In this document: positions 22,803-33,520 of the stretch, piece after piece
Numbering within the stretch: position 1 is the first letter of the stretch
Layout: each line of letters starts with the position of its first letter
Source: Dipteris shenzhenensis
Taxonomy: Eukaryota > Polypodiophyta > Polypodiopsida > Gleicheniales
Reading direction: 5' to 3' (one strand)
Length of the DNA: 64,000 nt
Assembly: GCA_047967505.1 (NCBI GenBank)
Contig: CM106541.1
The notes under the pieces: model-generated
What the model saw: the letters and a program-made list of their open reading frames with translations, nothing else
Told to the model about the DNA's origin: nothing
Database searches by the model: none
Program-made: the position numbers and the translations under genes

Positions 22803-25800
22803 TTGTTTATGGCGCAACACATGACCAATTTTGTGACAAGTGTAGAAGAAAGCAATGATGTGTGGTATGTTGACTCAGGTGCATCAAACCACATGACAGG
22901 TCATGCAGAATGGATGCAGGATGCAAGGAAAATGGAAAGACTAGGATTTGTGGAGACTGGTGATGATACTGCACATGCTATTGTGCAAATTAGTAAAATT
23001 CCTTTGTCTATGCAGGATGGAAAAAAGAGATACATGTTTGATGTATTTCATGTCCCGAATATCACCAAGAACCTGGTTTCTATTGGTCAAATGGTTGAGC
23101 AAGGCTTGCAGGTCAAATTTAATCCTCATCATGTATGCTTTGTTGAGGATATGAAAAATAAAGGTCGGGATGTTTACGTTGGATGCGGGCATGCCTAAAT
23201 TGAGTACAACAATGTTTGCACATGGGACCGATGTATTTGTAGATATTGATATCTAGCATAAATGCATTGGTCATGTTAATGTACAGTGACTTAAAATAAT
23301 GCTCGCCCAAAATATTGTTGCAGGATTGCCTAAGTTCAAGGTTGCAAAAATGTATAGGGTATGTGAAGCCTATAAATTTGGAAAATAGGCAAGGAAACCA
23401 TTTCCTAGACATATTCAAGAGAGTAAGAGGCCATTGGAATTACTCCACTTTGACGTGTGGACTACTAAAGCTGCATCTATTAGAGGCTGTCATTATTTTG
23501 TCACTTTTATTGATGACTACAGTAGAAAAGTTTGGGTGTATTTTATGAAAAAGAAAAGTGAAGTTTTTGGGCATTTCAAATCTTTTAAAGCTATGGTTGA
23601 AAAAGAAACAGGCCTGCAAATAAAATGCCTAAGGTCAGATGGAGGGGGAGAGTACCTCTCAAATGAGTTTGCAAGTTTCCTACAAGAGCATGACATAAAG
23701 TAGCAATATTCATGTAGTCATACCCCATAGCAAAATGGACTTGCAGAAAGGAAAAACAGGCATATTGGAGGGGTATCTTATGCCATGCTCAATGAAAAAG
23801 CCTGCCAGATTATTATTGGGCTGAAGCAGTTGCTACATCAGTCTACATAATGAACAGGACTCCCACTGCAACAATACATGGCATGATGCTAGAGGAGAGG
23901 TATATTGGTAGCAAACCAGATATTTCTCATTTGAAAGTTTTTGGTTTCATTGCCTATGTTCATGTGCCAGATGAGTTGAGATCCAAGTTGGATCCAAAAG
24001 CTGAGAAGTGCAACTTTATTGGTTATTCTCTATAGCAGAAAGGGTATAGATGCTATAACCCTTCTACTTGTAAGTTTACAGTGAGGAAAGATGTTTTTGA
24101 TGAGATAAGCAGCTGGTATAAACCAATAAATGTGATTGATGATGTAGATGCACAAAATGGTAATGCTGTACAGAATTCATAGCAGCAATCACAAAATATT
24201 AGTGGACCTGTAATGTCCTCTAGTAGTGGTTCACATACTTCATGCAAATGCTACATGGGAATTGGTTCCTTTGCCTAAAGACAACAATGCAATTGGCTGC
24301 AAGTGGGTTTATAAGATGAAGCACAATGCAAATGGTTCTCTGAGCAGATACAATGCAAGATTAGTTGTCAAGGGGCATGCATAGACATATGGCATTGATT
24401 ATGAAGAAACATTCAGTCTAGTTGCAAGGATGGCAACTGTAAGAGTAGTCATTGCTATGGTTGCATCAAAGGGATGGTCTTTACATCAGATGGATGTAAA
24501 GAATGCCTTCTTGCATGGTGATTTGCAAGAAGAGGTCTATATGGAGCAGCCACTAGGTTATGTTCATGCTGTTCATACTGAGTTTGTTTGCAGGTTGAAG
24601 AAAGCCTTGTATGGCCTGAAGTAAGCACCCAGAGCATGGTTTGACAAGATAGGACAATATCTTGTCACTATTGGCTTTCAGATTTCCAAGGTAGATTTCT
24701 CACTTTATATGAGAAAAACAGAGAAAGGCATTATGCTGCTTATCATTTATGTTGATGATTTGATTATCACATGTGATAGTGATGAAGATATCCTTCATGT
24801 GAAAATGCTATTGAAGCAAAAGTTTGAGATGAAGGATTTGAAAGGGTTGCATTACTTCTTGGGCATTGAGGCAATTAGATCCACAAGTGGGATATGGCTC
24901 TTACAGAGGCAGTATGGATTGGACATGTTGTCCAAATATGGGATGACAGGCTGCAAGCCTATTTCAGTTCCTTTGGAGCAGAATGTGAGGTTGAGTGCAG
25001 ATGCAAGTGAGCTTCTGGAAGACCCTACTATGTATAGACGAATAGTAGGAAGTTTGATTTATATGACTATTACGAGGCCAGATTTGAGCTATGCTGCTAG
25101 GTTGGAAAGTCAGTTTATGCAGGCTCCAAGGAAACCGCATTTGGACATGGCTAGATGCATACTGAGGTATGTGAAGTCCACATTGCAGTATGGACTATTT
25201 AAGGAGACTAGGGTTTAGATACAGTTGCATGGATACACTGATGTTGATTGGGCAGGTAGTATTTTTGATAGACGATCTACTAGTTTATATGTGTTCTCTT
25301 TTGGAAGTGTTGCAATCACTTGGAGCAGCAAGAAACAGGCTACAGTTGCCTTGTCGAGCACAGAGGCTAAGTACAAGGGTGCATCATGGCTACATGTGAG
25401 GCTAAGTACAGGGGTGCAACAATGGCTAAGTACAGGGGAGCAGCAAGAAACAGGCTACAGTTGCCTTGTCGAGCACAGAGGCTAAGTACAAGGGTGCATC
25501 ATGGCTACATGTGAGGCTAAGTACAGGGGTGCAATATTAGTGGACCTGTAATGTCCTCTAGTAGTGGTTCACATACTTCATGCAAATGCTAAATAGCCTA
25601 CAGTTGCCTTGTCAAGCATAGAGGCTAAGTACAGGGGTGCAACAATGGTTGCATGTGAGGCAGCTTGGTTGCATAAGCTACTTTATGATATGCATCAGTC
25701 TACAGATGGGCCATTGTCATTTATTGTGACAACATGAGCAGTATACACTTGGCAAATAACCCAGTCTATCATGCTAGAACAAAGCACACTGAGGTGCATT

Positions 25801-25975
25801 ATCACTATGTGCAGGAGAAGGTTCTAGTAGGTTTTATTGATCTAGTTTATGTCAGCACAGAGGATTAGGTAGCTGACATATTCACAAAGGCATTGCGTGC
25901 AGAGAAGCTGCGCAAGTTCAAAGACCTGCTTGGTGTGCAGGAATTGGGATTGAGCTCGAGGGGGACTGTTGAGAT
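22803..25975 (+). pseudogene. pol: Copia-3 pol
   Basis: Protease (VDSGASNHM, about 22870), integrase core (FIDDYSRK, LRSDGGGEY), RT ([17 protein letters not shown]) and RNase H blocks are all recognisable. They are broken by stops (for example TAG at 23701 and 24382), short indels, the deletion near 24240 and the scrambled RNase H stretch 25320-25680. The C-terminal end KLRKFKDLLGVQELGLSSRG reaches the polypurine tract. Confidence 0.85.
25323..25534 (+). repeat. 97-bp tandem duplication inside Copia-3 RNase H
   Basis: 25323-25419 and 25438-25534 are the same 97 bases (GAGCAGCAAGAAACAGGCTA...), 115 bp apart. A third, partial copy starts near 25597. Confidence 0.85.
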
Positions 25976-26326
25976 ATCGAGCTCTGCTTGTGATATGCTA
26001 GGGTGACCATTGTGCATTTATGTCACTGACTTGTTAGCTACAGATGCGGTTGGTACACCACCCATGAATAATAGCTAGATGACAACTATCTTTATGTACT
26101 CTAGTTAGTGGCTTAGTTAGTATGCCACCTTAGTTAGCTGAGTTTGGTTTGAGACCCACATATAGGGTTCAGCTATTCTTTTGTACGAAGAGAGTTCTTT
26201 TGGCTTTCACAACTAAGAAGAGGAAAACTGTTTTTAGCCTCCACCTTTGTGTGTATTCCCCCATTGTGTATGTGAGAAAGTTGCAAGTGAGACTCGTTCC
26301 TTCTCTCCCACTCTCTTCACAAGGGG

Positions 26327-26565
26327 AGGGGTGGAGTGGTAGCAAGGGTGGGGGAGGGGGGTATGGGGGGTAAGGGGGAGGGCAATAGGGGGGAGGGTGA
26401 TGAGGGTGGGGGGGGGTTAGAGGGGTTAGGGCAAGGGCGGGGAGCACGATGAAACCCTAGACGTAATTAAAAGGGGTGTCAAAACATGATGGGCCTATAT
26501 AAAACATTAAAAGAAACCTTAACTCTCATTATTTAATGGTAAGAGTGAAGAACACTGCTAGACTC
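26327..26565. other. G-rich then AT-rich spacer
   Basis: 26327-26450 is a GGGGTGG-type purine tract continuing the Copia-3 landing site. The remainder is unremarkable upstream sequence of the histone-like frame. No promoter element is obvious. Confidence 0.4.
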
Positions 26566-27552
26566 ATGGGACGTCACCTCCACCCTTCCTCTTCTAGCTC
26601 CACCACCTCCATGTCATCTGTGCACAAGAACCTATCTAGGTCTGGTGGCACTTCCCTCGATTCTTGTTAGCCCTCCCCCAACTCTCATGAGCCCTCCCCT
26701 AGGTCACGTGAGCCCACTCCCTGGTCTCATGAGCCCAGTCCCAAGCCCCAAGAGCGTGAGCCTTCCCCTCAGCCTTCCCCTCAACCTCAGCCTCAGCTTG
26801 CCCCTCAACCTTCCCATCAGCCTTCCCCTCGGCCTTCCCCTCGACCTTCTCTTCCCCATGAGAGCACTCCCCCAATCAAGCAACATATCTTTGAGAACCT
26901 CCCTTCCCCTCAGCCTTCCCCTCCCCATGAGAGGACTCCCCCACCTGAGCAAAATGTATTTGATAACCTCCTGGACATAGAGAGGCTTCTTATGGGCCAA
27001 TAGACTACTAGGAAGAGCATAATCTTCCATCTCCCAGTGATACAATCCGTCGTGGAAATGGTACCTGTGCCCATAAAGAGGGTAACGTAGACACCGAGGA
27101 AGCCCCATCCCAAAGAATGACAAAGCTCAGGACATGTGTGAGAGGGGGATTTGAAGGAGGATCAATGCAAAAAAGAGCAACACAAGAAATTCAAGGTAGA
27201 TAAGAGGCCATGGGACCATGTTTGGGTACCTGTAAAGCCTCCACCAAGGGTCATGAAGACATAAAAAGAAAAGCTAGAAGCACAGGCCATAAGGGAGATC
27301 AGACAAATGTAGAAGACCACCGACAACCTGATCCCACATGCTCCCTTCCAACGTGTGGTATGGGAGATACAAGGACGACGTGCGATTCAGCACAAGAGCT
27401 ATAGGGGCGCTCTAGGAGGCTATGGACCAAGTGACCATTGCTCGTTTGAGGATGCCAACTTGTGTGCCATCCATGCTAAGCACATCATAGTCATGGACAA
27501 GGACATGGCTCTGGCGAAGCGGCTACAAAGTGACCCCAGCTTGAAGCCTTAG
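26566..27552 (+). pseudogene. histone H3 / CENH3-like pseudogene with Ser-Pro-rich tail
   Basis: The C-terminal part is a histone H3 fold. The alpha-N helix matches IREIRQM-KTTDNLIPHAPF (about 27277-27340), the alpha-1/alpha-2 region matches DDVRFSTRAIGAL-EAM, and the end has FEDANLCAIHAK (27443-27480) then KDMALAKRL. The tail lacks the canonical ARTKQTARKS. Instead a Ser-Pro-rich, repetitive tail (about 26650-26990) follows ATG 26566 in one phase. A divergent tail and altered loop fit centromeric H3 better than canonical H3, but the family call is tentative. Damage: TAG about 26668, 26999, 27109 and 27297; two compensating frameshifts around 27374-27440; TAG for Gln within alpha-2. No intron is seen in the fold and AATAAA lies at 27643-27648, so a retrocopy is possible. 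Confidence 0.7.
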
Positions 27553-27642
27553 ATTCTCTTGCAGCCCACTCTTAGGACTTAGACCACCCCCTACCCTTGA
27601 AGGCACTATCTTGTATCTAAGGCCTAAGGGCCGATCTTTTTT

Positions 27643-27648
27643 AATAAA
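27643..27648 (+). terminator. polyadenylation signal AATAAA
   Basis: AATAAA lies 91 bases after the stop of the histone-like frame, in a T/A-rich context. It fits the 3' end of that gene or retrocopy. Confidence 0.45.
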
Positions 27649-27737
27649 ATATATCCACATTCTTTAAACTATTGCATTGTTGTGTATTCTCCATGTTTAT
27701 GACTGAAGTTACTGATCATTATAATGTAAGTTTTGAA

Positions 27738-27970
27738 TTCTGTCAAATCCTGAAGAAATTTAACCGTCATGCAGAAGGGAAAAGTGTCCGGTACATCGCT
27801 AGGAGCCTAGAAAGCCTAAAACCCACCACGGCACAAATTTGGGCATTTTGGACTTGCCAGAATGCCCAAATTTGCACTATGGTGGGTTTTAGGCTTTCTA
27901 GGGTCCTAGCGACGTCCCGAACACTTTTCCCTTCTATGCGATGATGAAATTCCTTCAGGATTTGATAGAA
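27738..27970. repeat. 233-bp foldback (MITE-like or MIR-like hairpin)
   Basis: The left arm from TTCTGTCAAATCCTGAAG to AAATTTGGGCATT is matched, reversed and complemented, by the right arm AATGCCCAAATTT...GATTTGATAGAA. Arms are about 110 bases with scattered mismatches and small bulges. The loop is about 13 bases (TTGGACTTGCCAG). No coding frame crosses it. The near-complete pairing and short loop would give one long RNA stem in either orientation. Confidence 0.85.
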
Positions 27971-28195
27971 ATGAACTTTTGATACCCATAAATGGTGAAA
28001 ATGATACTAAATTGGCTAGAGATATATTAAATTAACACAATGAAAATGATGGAGAAAATATATTATCGACGACTTAAACAAAATACAACGGAATAAATAT
28101 TATGAATTCATGACAAGCAACGATAATTTAAAACAAATAATAAAGACATGTATTCATGTATCCATTGAAATATATGTTTATATATACAAAAGGCC
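27971..28195. other. AT-rich spacer
   Basis: No feature seen, apart from weak extension of the foldback pairing in the first 30 bases or so. Confidence 0.4.
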
Positions 28196-30420
28196 TCACA
28201 GGATATCTTTCTTCTTGGCTAGTTCAAGTACATTGAGAATAGGGGTCTTTGAATCCCCTAGTGGATTCGTAGATATAAATCTAGCCACAACAGTACTAAC
28301 ATCCTCCTCTCCTACTGCCAAAGACATAGCCATTGCCATCAATGCCTTGCCATTTATGTTCCATCCAAAGGCATTGATAGCAGCCAGGCGGTGTATCAAA
28401 ATGACTTTGGCGGCATTTCGAGTAATGTTGGAGTATCTGATAGCGCATGACAATGCCTTGCACTCCAGCAACTCCGAAGGACCTCGAGGAGAAAATTTGT
28501 GTGAAAGACCACTATATGCTCGGTGACTTTGCCAAGGTAATGGGCCTAAGAATGATCTCACCCAAATGCATTATGAACATTACCCCGTCAAGATGAGAAT
28601 TCATCAAGCTCAAAGGCATCCTGCAACAATTCTACAAACATTAGAAGACCGACAAAATAAATTATACCGGAAGAACATCAAAATAAAAAATATAATTAGA
28701 ACTTACAACTACAATGTCATCGGCTTCTATCCCTTCCTCATTTGCAATGTTGATGGAACTAGGTGCTATGTGATGTTCCATTTGGGAGGTGGACGTTTTC
28801 TCCTGATCTATGTTGGAGGTGGAAGCTTCTACATGAGAGGGTTGTGCATCATATACGGACATGTTTGCATCCCTCATTGAAACTAGCATCGTTAAGAGAA
28901 ACTCTTCCATTGTCTGGTCTTCAGAACCTAAAACCCCATGATCTTTGAAACTTGTGTCAACATCAAACCTTGATAGGACTTCGAGTGTCTCATCCTCTCG
29001 TAGTCCAAAAAGAACCTCTATGTCATGGAGGAATACGTACTCTTCTCCATCGATGATGAGGGGGGACAAGGACCATAATTCTAATTATGGGTCAATGGTC
29101 TCTGATGCTGACTCTTGCTCTATTGGGGGCTCTTGAAGTAGGCTCAATGCTTGAGCTGATTCCATCTCCTCTGTTGCATCATCAAGACTCTCTTCCATGT
29201 ACATGTCTGAGTCTAGTCTAGGGACGACCAAATCAGCAGTTCTACTAGAGGGGGTGCTAGACAATGAGGATTCTTCCTCTAAATTTCCTTCTTAGAGAAC
29301 GAAGATGAATGTCATCTCCCATGAAAGGAATTTGGTGCCTGTATTTCCTATGATCCCACATCTAAGATGTTTTTAACTTCGACTGTCCTAAACCCTTCCT
29401 TTGTAAGGTTATCACAAAAGCGGGCCAAGCGCTTTACAAACTTGGGTTCCTCTACATGTTAGAATCCAAGAGCATGTGCCTAGCGTGCCCCCCGCCAAGA
29501 CCGCTAGCACCTCACGGAAGTGCACAACCTTCATGGCCACTACGGAGGCTCTGGCATGTGTGTATGGCAGGTCCCCACCCCTGCCATAAGGCACCCTTGC
29601 CTAGCCAGCCCTCCAACCTCCACAAAAGGCAAGCTTGGGGGAATTGAAGATAGGAGGGGCAACTTGGACTATTTATGTCCCTTCATCTTCCACACACCTT
29701 TGTATGTGGGATAATTCAACCCTTTCTCCTTCTTCTTATCCCCTTTGTCCATGAGAGATTTGCACCTCCAACACCCCCCTCCAATCGATCATGGAGAGAG
29801 GTGGCCGGGGATCAGACCCGGGCTCTGATACCATGTTAGAATCCAAGAGCATGTGCCTAGCGTGCCCCCCGCCAAGACCGCTAGCACCTCACGGAAGTGC
29901 ACAACCTTCATGGCCACTACGGAGGCTCTGGCATGTGTGTATGGCAGGTCCCCACCCCTGCCATAAGGCACCCTTGCCTAGCCAGCCCTCCAACCTCCAC
30001 AAAAGGCAAGCTTGGGGGAATTGAAGATAGGAGGGGCAACTTGGACTATTTATGTCCCTTCATCTTCCACACACCTTTGTATGTGGGATAATTCAACCCT
30101 TTCTCCTTCTTCTTATCCCCTTTGTCCATGAGAGATTTGCACCTCCAACACTACAAACAGATACTTTATGTAATCTATGGGAACCCATCTCTTTGAAGAG
30201 TGGTCAAGTGTATAATAAGAATTTGAGAAATTATCTTCCACGTAAAGGATGAGATCTGAGAGGTCATCCTTGGCTCACATATATGGGCCTAGGACATCTA
30301 AATTCCTATCAAACACTAAAAATAGCTTTGAGATGAAGTCATGGAACACAGTATTAGCTGAATCCATGGCAAATAGCAGCAACTGATGGAGGGAGTAACT
30401 TTTGAGGATAGGAGTTTCTA
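28196..30420 (-). pseudogene. G3: hypothetical multi-exon gene, split by a TRIM
   Basis: Minus-strand coding blocks. From about 30420 a frame containing MDSANTVFHDF and WVPIDYIKYLFVEEPKF runs through the TRIM site. Removing 699 bp restores phase exactly. It continues to about 29360. A block with SLSPLIIDGEEYVFLHD follows, ending DDIVV at about 28720. There GTAAGT is a good donor, and TTGTTGCAG about 28620 is a good acceptor. A last block (28561-28196) ends ELAKKKDIL. In-frame stops (about 30290 and 29089) and phase changes near 29360 suggest a pseudogene or unrecognised introns. I do not recognise the family; no Cys/His cluster, signal peptide or membrane segment is evident. Confidence 0.5.
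29457..30150 (-). mobile_element. TRIM (miniature LTR retrotransposon)
   Basis: Two 317-bp LTRs (29457-29773 and 29834-30150) appear identical and enclose only 60 bases. On the minus strand these comprise an initiator-Met primer site (TGGTATCAGAGCCCGGGT) and a GGAGGGGGG polypurine tract. Termini are TG/CA on both LTRs, and CTACA is duplicated at 29452-29456 and 30151-30155. It has no coding capacity, so mobilisation would need proteins from another element. Identical LTRs indicate a recent insertion into G3. Any frames read here are non-genic. Confidence 0.95.
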
Positions 30421-30650
30421 TGGCTCTCTAAACGTGAAAGTGAGAACATGATGTAAAAAGGGCTCTTACCCTTGAATATATATCAAAACCCTAAAAATTA
30501 AAATTAATCATCAAATCCCCAAATTTTTTGAAAAACATTTACCATGAACTTAAAGGAGAAAACATTAAAATAAATAATATTTTAATTTAATTGTCCATCA
30601 TCTTTTGAAGCAATAACTAGGGTTTGATAGACAAAAAATTAAATGCTACA
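30421..30650. other. AT-rich spacer between G3 and G2
   Basis: AT-rich with several CCCTAAA-like and poly-A runs. No coding frame. It lies upstream of G3 and downstream of G2, so it could hold the G3 promoter, but no motif stands out. Confidence 0.4.
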
Positions 30651-31302
30651 CTAGTCAAAGACATTGTTAGCAATCTTCAAAGTTGCAGGAGGAATGAAAT
30701 TGGCACTATGCATGCACTTCTCCACATGGCGGTTGATCTTACCACCATTTAAGGTAAAGTAGAAGGACTTTGACATGCCGTCCTCCATGACCAATAGGTG
30801 TTCTCACATGTCCCTTAGAGTCCATTGCGATGTGACATTCACATTCTTGACATCTTCCTCTTCAACATCAATAAACAAACTTACCCCCATATTGTCTTCA
30901 TCATTAGAGTCTAGGACAAGCCATCGGCCATTTGTTTTCTTCCAGCACTCGTATTGAAAAGCTAAATACAACATTTGGCATGACAAATGCTATCTAATAA
31001 CCACATTGTCTTTACATGCGTGACATTGAATTACATCACCCTTTTGGTCACCTGACTTGGTTCCCCAATTCATCCCAAGTAAATCTTCAAGAGCATTTTC
31101 ATCTACATGCTTGCAGGACCACATAGGTTTTGTTCTATGCATATGTATATTCTAAAATAAAGAAGCAAAAATGTGCAGAGGCATAAACCAAGATAACCTT
31201 GCCCATTTGGATCCAAATGTAAAATTCATGGCCATGCCCACATCCTTTGCAATCTTGTCCTTGTACAATTGCAACGTCCTCGAGTCCACATTGCTACAAT
31301 CC

Positions 31303-33520
31303 TGTTGGTAAGCTGAAAGGAAAGCAAGGAGTGAACACAAACTCAGAATACTTGCATTACTTGCATTATGGAATGAAGAAGAGTGAGGTCCTTAAGTAGG
31401 CACCTCATACATGCTCACTGACATCACTGATGACTTCAGAGCTCCACAATCATCTCCTCAATCTGCTCCTAGATTCTCTCAATCATCCTATGTGGCTCTC
31501 CACCACCTAACTGTGCTTGTGGGCACCTAACTGTGCCTCTAGCACTCAACATAGAAACCAAGGTGTGCCTGAGGCATACACCTTGAGATATCCCATCAAA
31601 CCCCCCCTCAAGGGAATGCCTCAGGCTACGTCAAGGATACATCTAGTCTCATAGTTTCTCATGCCATCTCATGGTGGTCAAGGATAAATCTATGGCTAGG
31701 TTCTCATGCTAGCAAGGGTTCCCTTGGGTGTAAGGTAAACAAAAGGGATACAAAAAGACTTTCCAATGGTTATCTCCCCTGCATGTACATGCACACAATG
31801 TCTGCAGGAGGTACCATGGAGCAAAACATACACATGGCCTACATCATAAGGTGACCAGAGGTGTTTACAAAACACACAAAACATAATAATTTATTTCATT
31901 CATTTTGGAGGACTATCTAGGCTGAGTACCTTGACATAAAAAGAGAGATCTGGATCATACATAGAGATGTGTTTAAAATGCATAATATTCATGGGATGCC
32001 TCATCTTGTGGAGGCAAAATATCCATGTCAAGGCAAGGTCTTACCACATGGGTAGTGTCTAGTGTCTTATAAGATGGTACTATGATAGAACAAGTGGATC
32101 TAAAAATCATATCCTTCAAGAGAACAATTATCTTGTCATATCCATAGTTGTGTAGAGAAGCATATCTTAGGTATCTGACCTTCATCTTTTTCTTGTACTT
32201 GGAGTCAAATAAAAGTGCCATGAGAGGGTAGATCTCTGGCTTTGTAGTTGCTTCCTTTTTGGCAACCATTGTTTTGGAAATCTTCAACAAGGAAGTCAGG
32301 TTGGCATTTTCATCCTTTGTAGCATAACAAGACATTGCTTTATGTTTTGGCTTTTCACATATTTTGCATAAGCAAACCATGAGAGGATCTAAACCAGGTA
32401 TTGGGCAGTGTCTTCTCTCTTACAGGGCTTAGAATAACAACTAAAATGCTTCAAAATATAAGCATTTAATGTAGCAAATTCTTGTGACCAAATTTCAAAC
32501 AATGATGCTTCTTCTTACATGCTTCATAGAGGTGGCTAAAATGAATACTTTCCTATCAAAACCAGGTCTAGCAATTCAAAACAAAACTGAAGCCACACTT
32601 GTACTGAAGTTATTGAAAGTTTCAAAAAACCAGAAATGCTAGAGTAGCATTTTATGTAGCATCATCTTCAAAAACTTATCCAAAACTGTCAAAACTAAAA
32701 GGCTGAACTTGGAGGGCTTGTAGCTCACTCTTCAAAGCAAAGGAAAAGGGAGTTTTTAAGGCAAAAGAGAGCTGTTATGCCACAAAAGATCCTCTGGGAA
32801 GAAGAGGTGCAAAAAGGCATCAGAACTCCATAGCTTGCCTTTCCAATTTTGACTGGTTTTGAATAAGCAACCATTGCTGCTCAGATTTCAGCACAGGATA
32901 GCCCAAGGCATGGAGAATCTACCTTTGAAAGGAATTAGAGGAAGATGAGGTGTGCTGAGAGAAAACGCAGAAGGAAGAGTCGACGGAAATTGTGTAATGG
33001 CAACAAAACAGGCGCAGTTTTCTTTGATTCCTCTCAACCAGAGGTTCGCCCCTTCAAGGTGGATTTCGAACAGGAAGGACGTGGGAAATGGCTGAGAACT
33101 GGAGAAGAACAAGCTTAAGCAAACTTTTGGAAGAAGAGGGAGAGATGGTGAAGAAGAAGATGAAGAAGATGATGATGATGTGGCAGAAATGGGCTCAAGG
33201 GGGATCAAAGGGCTCTGATACCATGTTGGTAAGCTGAAAGGAAAGCAAGGAGTGAACACAAACTCAGAATACTTGCATTACTTGCATTATGGAATGAAGA
33301 AGAGTGAGGTCCTTAAGTAGGCACCTCATACATGCTCACTGACATCACTGATGACTTCAGAGCTCCACAATCATCTCCTCAATCTGCTCCTAGATTCTCT
33401 CAACCATCCTATGTGGCTCTCCACCACCTAACTGTGCTTGTGGGCACCTAACTGTGCCTCTAGCACTCACACATACAAACCAAGGTGTGCCTGAGGCATA
33501 CACCTTGAGATATCCCATCA
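31303..33520 (-). mobile_element. Z1: non-autonomous LTR retrotransposon
   Basis: 2,218 bp with LTRs at 31303-31598 and 33224-33520 and AATCC duplicated at 31298-31302 and 33521-33525. The minus strand has an initiator-Met primer site (TGGTATCAGAGCCCTTTGATC, 33203-33223) and a G-rich polypurine tract beside the 3' LTR. The only coding content is the CCHC ORF at 31973-32380. There is no protease, integrase or RT. LTRs differ at only a few sites, so the insertion is fairly recent. It interrupts G2 in frame. Confidence 0.93.
31973..32380 (-). CDS. Z1 conserved CCHC zinc-knuckle ORF
   Basis: 135 codons. The N-terminus has CKICEKPKHKAMSC, an exact C-x2-C-x4-H-x4-C zinc knuckle of the retroviral Gag nucleocapsid type. 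Lys-rich KYKKKMKVRYLRYAS and a hydrophobic IIVPSYK region follow. The same ORF is present in Z2 and Z3. Compared with them, Z1 has two extra codons (Lys-Pro after TT) that keep the frame, and it stops earlier (EYYAF). A stop codon lies 15 codons upstream of the ATG. The likely role is Gag-like nucleic-acid binding or packaging. No capsid domain is recognisable, so a captured host fragment is the alternative. Confidence 0.65.
   Translation of the reverse strand: MVCLCKICEKPKHKAMSCYATKDENANLTSLLKISKTMVAKKEATTKPEIYPLMALLFDSKYKKKMKVRYLRYASLHNYGYDKIIVLLKDMIFRSTCSIIVPSYKTLDTTHVVRPCLDMDILPPQDEASHEYYAF

Larger units (their letters stand above)
21583..26321 (+). mobile_element. Copia-3: rearranged copia element
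   Basis: Plus-strand copy bounded by AGGGG target duplications (21578-21582 and 26322-26326). The 5' LTR keeps only its first 130 bases or so (21583-21712) before joining leader sequence, so the rest of the LTR and the primer site are deleted. The 3' LTR is complete (25967-26321). The interior has a capsid deletion near 22185, loss of roughly 360 bases between integrase and RT near 24240, tandem 97-bp repeats in RNase H, and a 59-bp segment copied from 24195-24253 into 25533-25591. RT carries the family amber at 24382-24384. Confidence 0.92.

Noticed and set aside
33103-33259. Ser-rich ORFs at the Z element leaders (SSSSSSSSSSP)
   Set aside because: GAA/GAT trinucleotide repeat next to the primer binding site, present in all Z leaders. 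Leader sequence, not a gene.
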